From: Ahaetulla prasina
Taxonomy: Eukaryota; Chordata; Lepidosauria; Squamata; Colubridae
NCBI RefSeq assembly: GCF_028640845.1
Contig: NC_080546.1
Coordinates: 71,901,051-71,965,050, forward strand
Reading direction: 5' to 3'
Length of the DNA: 64,000 nt
Positions 21,088 to 31,474 of this stretch are shown one piece after another (position 1 is the first letter of the stretch; every line of letters starts with the position of its first letter). Both the position numbers and the translations under genes were made by a program. Below the pieces are notes generated by a model. It was not told the DNA's origin. It did not search any database and saw only the letters and a list, made by a program, of their open reading frames with translations.

Positions 21088-21224
21088 CAGTGGTGGGATT
21101 CAAATAATTTAACAACCGGTTCTCTGCCCTAATGATTTCTTCAAACAACCAGTTCACCAAACTGCTCAGAAAGTTAACAACTGGTTCTCCCGAAGTGATG
21201 CGAACTGGCTGAATCCCACCACTG
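21088..21224. mobile_element. hAT-type MITE, complete
   Basis: 137 bp bounded by perfect 15-bp inverted termini CAGTGGTGGGATTCA / TGAATCCCACCACTG and by the perfect 8-bp duplication GATAAGCC (21080-21087 and 21225-21232). The CAG...CTG ends and 8-bp duplication are diagnostic for hAT. No coding sequence. Confidence 0.92.
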
Positions 21225-21907
21225 GATAAGCCCCACTTAGTTGCTTCAGAAAAAACGAATAAAGATGGGTTGCATGTTTCTCTTTATTCCCTAATCTTTT
21301 AATAAACCACTCATACTTATTGGAATGAATGTATGTAAAGTCATAAGCAAACAAACAAATATACAAACAAACAAGAGAAATGGTAAATGTGCTTTTAATC
21401 TGCTCATTGTTGAACATGAAATATGCTAAATGTCTACATACAATAGTTACTAAACAATATTATCAGGATTTATTGGTAAGCCAAATATCTGAATTAAATT
21501 AAGAATCATTCTGAAATACAAATTACAAATAATGCCCAACATCACCCAGTGCACCATCAAGGTAAGCAAAGGCCAGAGATGCTGCATGGCTGTGTTTCAG
21601 GGCAGTAGATATTAAACAACAACCAAAAAAGCTGTATTTCAGTCACCAAAGAGATGGGTACGACTGCCTCCCAACAATCAATACAGAACTCCCTGACTTA
21701 TCAGGAAAATACAGCAATAGAGTCTTAACAGAGGCTCGTTCAGGCTGAAGTTTACAGATAAATGGTTTATGATGAAGCAGCATTGTTTTCAGCATCATGT
21801 CACTAGAATGAAAGTTAAAGTATTGGGTCCTGTCATAAATGTGGAATACAATACATAAATGTAGTGCTAGAGAGAAATAAATGTGTATATAATATCAAAA
21901 GCTTTCA

Positions 21908-21930
21908 TTTCATTTCATTTCATTTCATTC
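21908..21930. repeat. (CATTT)n microsatellite
   Basis: Four to five CATTT units. Confidence 0.85.
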
Positions 21931-22135
21931 AATTTAAATAGTGATGTGAATCTAAGGTACCAATCTAGTTGATAAACAAACAGGATTTAGGAAGTACTGA
22001 TCTACAATCGAACAGCATACTATGTTTTAATAGAGAAATATATGAAGGCAACACTATCTGCCTCCATTTATTTAAATTGTTGTTTGCCACCCAGAATTGC
22101 TTTTGATGAGATAGGTGACTAATAAATAAACAAAC

Positions 22136-22140
22136 AAATA
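22136..22140. repeat. Target-site duplication of gypsy element G1, left
   Basis: AAATA directly before the LTR at 22141, repeated at 26766-26770. Confidence 0.9.
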
Positions 22141-22328
22141 TGTTAAGTTTGGGTATTGACGAGGCAGGAGACCAGGTTAGTGACAACAGCTCTTTAATAT
22201 AGTGTGACCCAGCGAAGCTCTGGAGAAAAACCTCTCCTTATATACACTTCAGCCTGAGGCTGCATCCAATCAGAAACGAGATATTTCCCGCCTAAAACTC
22301 CCGCCAAAACTTACAGTAATACATTACA
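22141..22328 (-). repeat. G1 3' LTR
   Basis: On the minus strand it starts TGTAATG and ends CTTAACA. Carries GTATATAAGGAGAGG (TATA box) like the other LTR. Confidence 0.93.
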
Positions 22329-22345
22329 CTCCTTCCCTCCCAGAA
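22329..22345 (-). promoter_or_regulatory. G1 polypurine tract
   Basis: Minus strand CTGGGAGGGAAGGAG directly before the 3' LTR, the expected plus-strand primer. Confidence 0.8.
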
Positions 22346-22368
22346 GGCACTTTGCCAATATTTGCATA

Positions 22369-23160
22369 TTACTTCTCTACGTAGTCCTGCAGGTACGTGG
22401 GGCGTCTCCTGACTCTCCCGGACCTGCGCAGTTCACTTTCTGGAGTTGAGTCGAGCTTGCCGGAGGGACTTTTCGTTCCTCTGAGCTCCTCCTCCCGCCC
22501 ATCCGGCCCTGGATTATTCGCCGGCTCGGACCTGCTGTCCTCTAGAGGGACCGGAGGGTGTCGCTGGACCTCGCCTGACTCAGATAAGTCTCTGTTTGGT
22601 TCTTTGCTTACGCTTTCTGTTTGTTCTTGGCGCCGGTCAGCTGTGGGGTTAATTAAATCATAGTCAGGGCTGTTCTCGCCTAATTCTGCCTTATCGCTCA
22701 ATCTGTTTCTTAATTGATCTATGTGGCGCCTCCAGATTCTGCCATCGTCTAGTTCCACTAGATAAGATTTGGGGCCCGTTTTGTCTATGACTATCCCCCT
22801 CTTCCAGTTAGGGCCGTCGCTGTAATTATGTGCCCACACCGAGTCTCCTATGTTTAACTCTCGGATTCTATCTGGTTTTGTTTTGAACCCGTCCTGTACG
22901 TAGTTCGGGTGTAGCCGGTCTAGCGGGCACCGTAGCTTCCGCCCCATTAATAGCTCGGCTGGGCTGCGGCCGGTGGCCACACAGGGGGTCCTATGTTGGA
23001 CGGTTAGGAATGCGTCGATTTGTGCCTGCCAATCGCCGTGGCCGCCGTGATAGCGCTTCTTTCGCACTCCGGACAAAGCGTTCAGCAAGGCCGTTCGACG
23101 CGGGGTGGAAGGGCGCTGAGAGGGCATGTCGGATGCCCTCTTCAGCCAGGTACCCTTCAA
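22369..23160 (-). pseudogene. G1 integrase C-terminal part
   Basis: The useful part begins at about residue 30 after a frameshift: the end of the integrase core (WQAQIDAFLTVQHRTPC, then ELLMGRKLRCPLDRL), followed by a GPY/F-like module (GDSVWAHNYSDGPNWKRGIV, then KTGPKSYLVEL, then WRRHIDQLR). It ends in a charged tail with RSGRVRRRPTYLQDYVEK before the stop. Continues the integrase of 22991-24058 in another frame. Confidence 0.85.
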
Positions 23161-24058
23161 ATAATGCTGCGGTGAACTGTGGCCCGTTATCGGACACGAG
23201 GGTGTCCGGTAGCCCGTGCGTGGCGAAAAGGTGTTTTAGTGCTGAGATGACAGCTCCCGCGGTTGTGGATTTCATTAGGATGATCTCCAGCCATTTGGAG
23301 AATGCATCCACCACAATTAGAAATGTTTGGCCGTGGAAGGGGCCGGCAAAATCAATGTGTATGCGGGACCAAGGGCCTTGGGGTTTCTCCCACTCCAAAA
23401 CTGGGGCCGTAGGTGGTAGTGGTCTGGATTCCTGACATACTTGGCATCGGCCAACCCTGTCACTGATTTCCCTGTCCATTAGGGGCCACCAGACATAGCT
23501 CCTAGCCAAACCCTTCATCCTCACAATTCCTGGGTGACCCTCATGCAGGAGTTCCAGAACTTTTTTCCTCAGTTTCTCTGGGACTACCACCCTATCCCCC
23601 CAGAGCAGGCACCCCCCTTGTACGGACAATTCCCCTTTTTTCTTTACAAATTCCTTGAAACGTTCGCCCGGCGCAGCGGGCCATCCCCTTTGAACCCAAC
23701 TGATTACAGTCCTTAAAACAACGTCCCGGTAGGAGGCCCGAGCCACTTCCTGCGATGTGACTGGCCCCGAGTCCAAAGAGTCAATTAGTAGAACGGGTGT
23801 GCCCGGGGTGGGGTCCTCGATTTCCCCTGGCAATGGGCATCTGCTCAATGCGTCCGCATGCCCCAGCTCCTTTCCAGGCCGATGCTGCAGCTTGTAGGAG
23901 TATGCGGTCAAAAAAATAGTCCATCTGGTCAGTCTAGGTGAGAGTGCTACTGGCGTTGGGCGGTCGCCAGCCAGTAACCCCAATAGCGGTCTGTGATCAG
24001 TGACAATTTCGAAATCTCGCCCAAAAACGTATTCGTGAAATTTTTTCACCCCTGACAC
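22991..24058 (-). pseudogene. G1 RNase H and integrase
   Basis: 355 codons. The N-terminal part is the RNase H end (KKFHEYVFGRDFEIVTDHRP, then YKLQHRPGKELGHADALSR). The integrase follows: zinc-binding HHCC region (LLHEGHPGIVRMKGLARSY to CQVCQESRP), then the catalytic core with all three DDE residues in context (HIDFAGPF, VSDNGPQF, NGLAERF). The frame shifts after SAKEALS, so the C-terminal part continues in 22369-23160. The N-terminal half of RNase H is in other frames at 24059-24360. Confidence 0.88.
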
Positions 24059-24359
24059 TATTGCGAGCCTCCCTATCTAGCTGGCTGTAATTCCTCTCAG
24101 CCGGGACATCGTTCGTGAATAGAACGCTATAGGGGCTTCAGTGCCGCTTTGGGAGTCTGTGGCTAAGTACCGCTCCTACTCCATAGGGGACGATCACAAA
24201 CCAATACTAACGGCAGTCTGTTGTTGTATTGTATTAACAGGCTATCGCTTGATAGCAAACTTTTACTGCCTCAAATGCCCTATTCTCTGACTTCCCCACG
24301 ACCAAGCAGTGTTTTTCCAAGCAATTTATGCAGCGGTTCAGCAACGGTTGCCTTGTCTT

Positions 24360-25001
24360 TTAAAAACACGGCGTAAAGTTTACCAGACCCAGGAAAGCCT
24401 GGAGTTCTGTCTTGTTTTTGGGTGCTGGGGCTCTCTTTATCGCCTTGACTTTGCTCTCAGTGGGTGAATCCTTTTTGTCTATTCTATAGCCCAAAAATTC
24501 AACAGATTCGACCCCTATCTGACACTTGCTTGCTTTGACTTTTAATCCTGCCGACCTAAAAATGGCCAAAACTTTCCTTAATCGCTTCCCCAGTTCTCTT
24601 AAATCTTCCCCTGATACCAACACATCATCGAAGTAGGGTACGACTCCCGGTAACCCTTGTAGGAGCCGCTCCATCAAATTTTGGAAAAGCCCCCGGGCCA
24701 CACTCACCCCGAACTGTAACCGGGTGCACTTAAAGGCACCCCGGTGCGTTACGATAGTCTGGGCCTCAGCTGTGCTAGCATCTACGGGTAGCTGTTGGTA
24801 CGCTTGTGCCAAGTCTAATTTGGCGAAAACTTGTCCCTGCCCTAGTGAGTGCAATAAGTGTTGCACTACTGGAACTGGGTAGGCGCTCTTTTGCAATGCT
24901 TTGTTCAAGGTAGCCTTGTAATCAGCACAAATTCTTATGGACCCGTCTGGTTTTATAGGGGTGACGATTGGCGTCTCCCATTTGGCATGGTCAACTGGCA
25001 C
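24360..25001 (-). pseudogene. G1 reverse transcriptase
   Basis: 213 codons of [41 protein letters not shown] (first Asp), [20 protein letters not shown] and the YFDDVLVS catalytic pair, then GYRIDKK and [15 protein letters not shown]. The start ATG is only the first Met of the frame; the natural polyprotein reads in from the protease side. APG is changed to ARG in the fourth block, and a frameshift follows FLGLVNF. Confidence 0.88.
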
Positions 25002-25091
25002 TAGTATCCCTGGCTGACTAATTTATCTAACTCTTTGTCGATTTTAGGTTTGAGTGCAAAGGAACCCTCCTTGCCTTTAACCTAATGGGAG

Positions 25092-26132
25092 CTATTTGGG
25101 GTCTAAATTGAAGGAGATAGGGGTCCCTTGTACTTGCCTAAACGGTCCTCGAATCGTCTGCGAATTCCTCCAGTAGGGCGTTTTGCAGGTTGCATCCGCT
25201 CCGTGGACGCCAGTCACCTCCATTCCCAACGCCCGGAACCAGTCTAGCCCCAGCAAGCTTGGCAAGGTTCCCTCGACTAACGTGATGGGCAGGGTCTTTT
25301 CGTATGTCCCGTACTTGACCTCGACGGTCGTTGTCCCTCGAACAGGGATGCGGTTGCCCTGGTAATCTTGCACCCGGAGCCGTTGTTTCTGTAGCTTGCG
25401 CTTTGCGATGTGCGGCAAGGCTTTCACAAAAGTGTCCCAGGACATGATTGTGATAGCTGATCCTGTGTCTACTTCCAGTCGGCACGGTACGCCTTCAATT
25501 GTCGGGTTTGTGAAGATCTTTTCTTCGATGCGGGTAGCTGCGTGGTCTATGGTAACAGTCATTCGGTTTGACTTCGCGCTCTTTCTTTCCTGGCCAATCG
25601 CGGGTCGCCTCGCCGATCTTGCGCTCTGATTGGCTGGTTTGAAATTTCGGCGGGAATGTGGTGTTTGCATCTCTGACTCAGAGCCGCTCTGATTGGCCGA
25701 TTTGAATTTTCGGCGGGAAGGTTGGGGTGCTCGGCAGACTTGAGCCAGGTGCCCCTTCCTTTCACACCGCCGGCAAATGGCGTCCCTGAACTTACATCTT
25801 TGGCGCTGATGTCGCCCCCCGCAACTTCCGCATTCCTCCGGGTCTTCCCTTGTCGATTTTCCCGTGTAGTGGACTTCTTCCTCCTCTTCGCTGGTTGACT
25901 CACGATAGGTTTCTTCGTGGTGGACTGTGCTCGGCTTTGCGCCCGCCATCGGCGTGAGTCGCTTTTGTAAGGTGTCTGCTGCATGGTTGGACATCTCATG
26001 GGCTCTGGCTTCGTCCAGAGCGTTTGCCAATGTCAGGTTGCTCTTGGCTAGCAACCGTCTCCTCAAACGGATGTCTCTGACCCCCCGTATAAGTTGTTCC
26101 AGCAGCTCTTCGTCCAGATCGCGGTACTGCAA
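25092..26132 (-). pseudogene. G1 gag C-terminus, zinc knuckle and protease
   Basis: 346 codons: end of gag capsid (LLEQLIRGVRDIRLRRRLLA), an acidic linker (STSEEEEEVHY), two cysteine-histidine clusters of which CRRCERKGHLAQVC is a canonical CX2CX4HX4C knuckle, then a retropepsin with CRLEVDTGSAITIMSW (catalytic DTG) and LLGLDWFRALG. A tandem duplication in the linker repeats SRR(K/N)FK(S/P)ANQS, which is single in G3. The frame is lost after the protease. Confidence 0.88.
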
Positions 26133-26501
26133 TGCTTGGAGGCTTGTCTCAGGGCTGCCATGTAGTCGCTGATAGACTCGCCTTCTTGTTGCCTGCGCTC
26201 CCCAAACTCGTACCGTCGAGCGTATTTGGACGGGCTGGTGCGTAGTGATTCTTCAGGAGGGTCTGAAGGGTCTGCCACGACGGAGTGTAGCGGTGTTGGC
26301 TCCGCTAGGGCTTCTGCGACGGCGATGACTGCTGACCCACAGTGGCTTATGAAGTAAGCCCGTTTGCGGTTGTCGGAGACTCCTGTAGCTCGTTGCCTCC
26401 AGGAAACTTTCGAAACGGGTCATATATATTCCCCATGTCTCCTGGGCAGGGTCAAACGGAGTGGGTGGCGTGTAGCCGGTCATCGCTGCAGTCGCCGTCA
26501 C
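26063..26501 (-). pseudogene. G1 gag N-terminal region, frameshifted
   Basis: Starts at ATG 26501 (MTATAAMTGYTPPTPFDPAQ, then WGIYMTRFESFLEA). It shifts frame near 26390 and resumes at about 26240 as PSKYARRYEFGERRQQEGES. Homologous to the intact gag start of G3 at 49385. Confidence 0.8.
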
Positions 26502-26558
26502 CTTGCTGGGTTTGATTCTCGTAGTGAGTTCAGCTCTGTTCTGGTGCTCTGCCTCAAT

Positions 26559-26576
26559 ATCCCACCTTCGTCGCCA
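26559..26576 (-). promoter_or_regulatory. G1 primer-binding site
   Basis: Minus strand TGGCGACGAAGGTGGGAT, one base after the 5' LTR. Compared with the recalled 3' end of vertebrate tRNA-Ser(GCU), whose complement is TGGCGACGAGGATGGGAT, 16 of 18 positions fit. Confidence 0.7.
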
Positions 26577-26577
26577 A

Positions 26578-26765
26578 TGTTAAGTTTGGGTATTGACGAG
26601 GCAGGAGACCAGGTTAGTGACAACAGCTCTTTAATATAGTGTGACCCAGCGAAGCTCTGGAGAAAAACCTCTCCTTATATACACTTCAGCCTGAAGCTGC
26701 ATCCAATCAGAAACGAGATATTTCCCGCCTAAAACTCCCGCCAAAACTTACAGTAATACATTACA
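26578..26765 (-). repeat. G1 5' LTR
   Basis: 188 bp, differs from 22141-22328 by one visible base. TATA box on the minus strand (TATATAAGG, about 26672-26681). Confidence 0.93.
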
Positions 26766-26770
26766 AAATA
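26766..26770. repeat. Target-site duplication of G1, right
   Basis: AAATA, identical to 22136-22140. Confidence 0.9.
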
Positions 26771-27855
26771 CATAAATGGTCTTTGATTCTAATTGTATTC
26801 CAAGTGATAAACTCTGGCCCAAGTGGCTCCTTGTGTCTGTAGATTAGCTCTTGCTAAATGCAATGCTGAATGAAAATACAATAATCCAAGTTATAAGTGT
26901 TAGAGCTGCCTTTGTTTACTGTAGTCATTCTAATCTGTGGAGGAGTATGTTGTAACTCACCTGTTCCTTAATATCTACTTGAATTTCATGATAGGTACTT
27001 TAGCTCAAGAGAAATTCCTATCTTCTAAACTTAGTGATAGGCATTTTGCAGAACAGTAGTGCCTGTTATACTACCATTAATAAATGTGGGCCATAGGAGA
27101 AATTTCTGGTGTTTAGTGAAATTCTCAAAGGAGAAATGACTTCAATAAATCACCCCAAGACCAAAACTATGGCTTTCTTGGGAGGACCCAGTGGCAAATT
27201 GGAAATAATACTTAAGCTTTAATAGCTTGATGTAATTTTTCAAGCCTCCAAAGGATGGCAGGAACAAATTAGAGCCAAAGCTAATAATAGCGCCATAGCA
27301 ATTCTAAGACTTTTTTTTCCATAACAAGTGAGATAGATGCGCTTGTACCAGCAACAAACATTTTGAAACTAAAATTATATTCTAAATTATTGTGCTGCAC
27401 ATATATGTGCCTACATTGATTCAAAGGCCTTAGACTTGAATTGATCTAGGTTTTTATTATCACTCTTCTCTGTCCAATGCTGCATTTTAAATACATTAAT
27501 CTGCGTAGAAGCTGGCATGATTCTAGCGAAGGCAAGGATTTTTTAATTTTAATTTTATTGTATTATATTCCTGTTTTCCAAAGATTCACCAACCCTATTA
27601 GTTTTCCTTGGTGGAATTCCCACAAGATAGAAAGAAAATAATAATTATCAGCTGACTTATACCTTTTAACTCTATCTACTGTCTGCTGCTTCTAAATTTA
27701 CTCTAAGAGGACATAGAAAGAACAAATGTGACTCATCTGATCTTGCTTGATTAGTCAATGGTTTTTTTTTATAGTATCGTGCTATAATCACAAAATTATA
27801 GAATTGGAGCCAGTTATTAAAACACTTGAACTCTTGAATATAGGAATTCAAATTA
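26771..27855. other. Unique intronic DNA, nothing recognised
   Basis: AT-rich, no supported feature. Confidence 0.55.
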
Positions 27856-27859
27856 AGCA

Positions 27860-28400
27860 TCCCTGAGATAGATGGCTGTCTAGTATTTCCCTGACCCTAA
27901 AGGATAGTTCACCATCTTCTGGGAAATCAATTCCATTGTCAAAACCACACTTAGAAATATTTTTTTTCTTCCTAAATGGTGTTTCTTAATTTAAAGTCAT
28001 TATTCAGTCTCTCATATTCTGAGACTATAGAATTTAAGTGAGCATCCTTTCAAGAATCTGCCTCAAATTATGTCTGCCTTCAGATTTTCCTTTTCCACAC
28101 TTTTCAACATTGCCATGCCTTCAAAGGACCTACTTTCTAGTTTAGTGATCAATCTTATTGCACTATTCTAAATCTATGCTAGTTCTTTTGAAGTTTTTTA
28201 GATTGCTACGCCCAATCTGATCTGTATTCCAAACTGCTGGATGTAATCTAGATCAATGCAGAATATCAGGTCCAATGATTTGGAAATTATCTCTGTCGAT
28301 GCTACCTTAGATTTTATTGCTTTCTTGCAGTCACATCACTTATATGGGTCAAGCCAAACACCTCCAAGAAAAGCCATCTGTTTGTTTCCTTTTTTCCATT
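27860..28400 (-). mobile_element. Old CR1-like LINE 3' remnant
   Basis: TGGATGTAATCTAGATCAATGCAGAATA and the following CACCATCTTCTGGGAAATCAATTCCATTGTC recall the reversed CR1 3' UTR seen in many amniotes. Highly diverged. Assignment rests on these blocks only. Confidence 0.4.
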
Positions 28401-28838
28401 TAGCTCCCTAAAATGTGAACAATTTGTTGTACTTGGGAAAATATTAATGTTTTTATTATTTTAATATGTTTTTAAAGTATTTTTAAAACATTCTTCACCT
28501 CCAAGAAGCTGAAATTACAGAATTCTGTATCTGAACTGTTGCAGACTAGCTTTGGAAAATATTTAGACATCCATCCTGAGGCAGAATAAGCATGCTTTAA
28601 ATATTGGCTTTAAAGAATGTCACTTTAGTATATTTTACAAAACACATATTTTCACTAATAAGAATAATTATAAGTAATCAGAATAACATTCATTTTCCCA
28701 TTTTCTGGAGATTACTACAGTTTAAGCTCTCTACATTAGAAAAATACATATAGATGTTTATTCCTATTTCGCTTAATGTACATAGTTTCTCTTTATTTGC
28801 TAGTATTTTTTTTTAAAGCTATATGCATTTTAACAGAG

Positions 28839-28852
28839 TTTTATTTACTATA
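28839..28852. repeat. Target-site duplication of Sauria SINE, left
   Basis: TTTTATTTACTATA, repeated exactly at 29191-29204. Confidence 0.92.
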
Positions 28853-29190
28853 AGGTAACATATGTGTTAGTCATTCTCGATTCTGGGGGATAGTGCTCAT
28901 CTCCATTTCAAAGCCGAAGAGCCAGTGCTGTCCGAAGATATCTCCATGGTCATGTGGCCAGTATGACTAAACATTAAAGGTGCACGGAACACTGTTACCT
29001 TCCCATTAAACATGGTCCTTATTTTTCTATTTGCATTTTTTACATGCTTTTGAACTGCTAGGTTGGCAGAAGCTGGGACAAGTAATGGGAGCTCACCCCA
29101 TTACGTGGCACTAGGGATTCGAACCGGTGAACTGCCGAGCTTTCGATCGACAAGCTCAGCATCTTAGCCATTGAGCTACCGCATCCCTCA
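28853..29190 (-). mobile_element. Sauria-type tRNA SINE, full length
   Basis: On the minus strand it starts GGGATGCGGTAGCTCAATGG with a pol III A box, followed by B box GGTTCGAATCC, body blocks ACATGACCATGGAGATATC and GACAGCACTGGCTC, and ends ACATATGTTACCTT. A perfect 14-bp duplication flanks it. The tRNA-like head is part of the SINE, not a tRNA gene. Confidence 0.92.
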
Positions 29191-29204
29191 TTTTATTTAC
29201 TATA
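29191..29204. repeat. Target-site duplication of Sauria SINE, right
   Basis: TTTTATTTACTATA, identical to 28839-28852. Confidence 0.92.
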
Positions 29205-29321
29205 CATTTTCATATATATTTTAATCATATTTGGCCTTGTGGACTTCTGGAAAAGATGAGACCTTGAACACAAATATTGACTGCTCCATGAATCAGTGCA
29301 ACTGGACTGAATGAATTTTTT

Positions 29322-29592
29322 TTTTTGTTTTTGTTTACATTTATACCCCGCCCTTCTCCGAAGACTCAGGGTGGCTTACAGTGTATAAGGCAATAGTCTC
29401 ATTCTATTTGTATATTTTTACAAAGTCAACTTATTGCCCCCCCAACAATCTGGGTCCTCATTTTACCTACCTTATAAAGGATGGAAGGCTGAGTCAACCT
29501 TGGGCCGGGCTCGAACCTGCAGTAATTGCAGGCTACTGTGTTCTTAATAAGCCTTAATAACAGGCTTTTACCAGCGTGAGCTAAACCGGCCC
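29322..29592 (-). mobile_element. tRNA-derived SINE with L2-like 3' tail
   Basis: Minus strand begins GGGGCCGGTTTAGCTCACGC (A box TAGCTCACGCTGG), then B box GGTTCGAGCCC, a middle with GTTGACTCAGCCTTCCATCC, and a 3' end CCACCCTGAGTCTTCGGAGA, GGGCGGGGTATAAATG. That 3' end matches the 3' end of family Z LINEs at 45040-45080 and 60320-60360, so this SINE probably borrows that LINE's machinery. Confidence 0.8.
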
Positions 29593-29781
29593 CTTTCTAC
29601 TTTTAGAAATTCTAAAAGAATTTCTTTTCTACTGTTAGTTAAAGTTATATCTTTGGGAAAAGTTCTGTCAAGATAGATTCTAACAAAGAAACTTGCATGC
29701 TTTGTTTCAGAAAACGTAATTCAACATTAGAGTATATGATAGACTGCAAGAGTGGAGTTGCACATCTGTAATATTCAATTT

Positions 29782-30332
29782 TTTTAAAAAGCCACCAACT
29801 TTCTGTAAATGGATGAGGCATATGGGAACTAAGCAGCTGCGATGAGGATAGCTTGAAAGAATACAGCACATTAACACAAATGGATCCAGAGAGGCCCTAT
29901 GTTAAGAATGCTGAGCTAAATCTATGCTCAAAGTGCATCAGATCCAGTACTGTGAGGCTGAATAGAATTTTGCAGTTGTTCAGTGGTGAAGAAAGAACAT
30001 TTTGTATGTTTTCAGAATTTTTTCAAGAAGAATTTCTAACAGGAAATATCAGATTTGTGGGCAAAAAACTCATAGAAAGAAAGAAAAACTATTCATTTGG
30101 AAGAATACAGGAAAAGAAGTACAAGGAGATTTATGTGTTCATGTTGCTAGGAAAGAGAGACAGACATACAAGACTGAAAGTGGAAGATATTTTGTATGTA
30201 TTTTTGAATGGACATATAAAACTTGTCTGAAAGGCTTTGACCCCCATCCCCCAAGAGTGAAGGTCAAGCTACTTAAAACTGGGTTTGGTGTAACTTCTAT
30301 GGTAAAATTAGCATATACAACTACAAATAATT
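29782..30332 (+). repeat. 551-bp tandem duplication, copy 1
   Basis: Repeats at 30333-30883 with about two substitutions. It begins at TTTTTAAAAAGCCACCAACT and ends at ACTACAAATAATT; the junction lies in T-rich DNA. Confidence 0.93.
29853..30230 (+). other. 125-codon open frame of unknown function, copy 1
   Basis: The peptide is rich in Lys, Arg and Phe and contains NLCSKCIRSS and LNRILQLFSGEERTFC. The spacing of these pieces faintly recalls a degenerate C2H2 zinc-finger array (C-x2-C, then a GE(E/K)R linker), but histidine pairs are missing, so it may be a dead zinc-finger fragment or a chance frame. No splice sites or promoter recognised. An identical protein is encoded at 30404-30781. Confidence 0.3.
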
Positions 30333-30883
30333 TTTTAAAAAGCCACCAACTTTCTGTAAATGGATGAGGCATATGGGAACTAAGCAGCTGCGATGAGGAT
30401 AGCTTGAAAGAATATAGCACATTAACACAAATGGATCCAGAGAGGCCCTATGTTAAGAATGCTGAGCTAAATCTATGCTCAAAGTGCATCAGATCCAGTA
30501 CTGTGAGGCTGAATAGAATTTTGCAGTTGTTCAGTGGTGAAGAAAGAACATTTTGTATGTTTTCAGAATTTTTTCAAGAAGAATTTCTAACAGGAAATAT
30601 CAGATTTGTGGGCAAAAAACTCATAGAAAGAAAGAAAAACTATTCATTTGGAAGAATACAGGAAAAGAAGTACAAGGAGATTTATGTGTTCATGTTGCTA
30701 GGAAAGAGAGACAGACATACAAGACTGAAAGTGGAAGATATTTTGTATGTATTTTTGAATGGACATATAAAACTTGTCTGAAAGGCTTTGACCCCCATCC
30801 CCCAAGAGTGAAGGTCAAGCTACTTAAAACTGGGTTTGGTGTAACTTCTATGATAAAATTAGCATATACAACTACAAATAATT
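30333..30883 (+). repeat. 551-bp tandem duplication, copy 2
   Basis: Nearly identical to 29782-30332. Differences seen: ATACAGCAC becomes ATATAGCAC and ATGGTAAAA becomes ATGATAAAA. Confidence 0.93.
30404..30781 (+). other. 125-codon open frame of unknown function, copy 2
   Basis: Encodes the same 125 residues as 29853-30230. The duplication is too recent for the identity to imply selection. Confidence 0.3.
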
Positions 30884-31319
30884 CCTTTTAAATGTCCCAT
30901 CAAAGCTGGGACTTGCCAAAAGAACAAGCTCTTGTTAAAGGTGATTTGTTGCACTTCAGAAAGCAAAATGATTTTTCTTCATTAGTTTCTACAAAGAATG
31001 CTATATTTCAAAACAAGAATAACAACAAATGATAGAATTAATAGTTGTGATCCTTTAGGATAGCTGATTCTTAAACCCACTTGGGAAATGCAATGAAAAA
31101 CAAAATACTTCAAATACAAGCATGGTGAATGTTCTTTGTAAATGTTACTTTGGAACACAATTGCTAAAATTGCAAAATCTTTTTTCCCACTTTCTGCAGC
31201 TGCTTTGAAGGTTGATCCCATCTGGTTCTGAATATATGCACTGAGCAACAATGCCATTTATTAGAAAAATGAAATGAAGAGAGTATAGATATTAGTGGTT
31301 GAAAAACTGGAGCCCATCT

Positions 31320-31323
<4 letters not shown>

Positions 31324-31360
<37 letters not shown>
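31324..31360. repeat. (GT)n microsatellite
   Basis: About 18 GT dinucleotides. Confidence 0.95.
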
Positions 31361-31363
<3 letters not shown>

Positions 31364-31474
31364 AGGAAGGGAAGAGAATGGAAAGATGCTCCATGAATAT
31401 TAACATACAGGCACCTTTGGCACCAACTAACTCTACAACGTGGAGATTCACTTTTAAATGTTGCTCAGAATGTA

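Larger units (their letters stand above)
22141..26765 (-). mobile_element. Ty3/gypsy LTR retrotransposon G1, full length
   Basis: 4625 bp with 188-bp LTRs at both ends (22141-22328, 26578-26765) that differ at only one visible position, and a perfect 5-bp duplication AAATA. On the minus strand the order is 5' LTR, primer-binding site, gag, zinc knuckle, protease, RT, RNase H, integrase, purine tract, 3' LTR, which is the gypsy order. The coding region is split by several frameshifts and at least one stop, so it makes no polyprotein as written. G3 (49110-52504) is a close relative on the opposite strand. Confidence 0.95.

Noticed and set aside
22397..22663. Plus-strand frames across the three gypsy elements and family Z LINEs (for example 23010-23435, 12009-12296, 45910-46398)
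   Set aside because: Antisense shadows of minus-strand transposon coding regions without domains of their own.
28853..29190. tRNA gene
   Set aside because: A and B boxes are present, but the sequence continues into a SINE body with an ACCTT tail and a 14-bp target duplication; no cloverleaf ending was seen.
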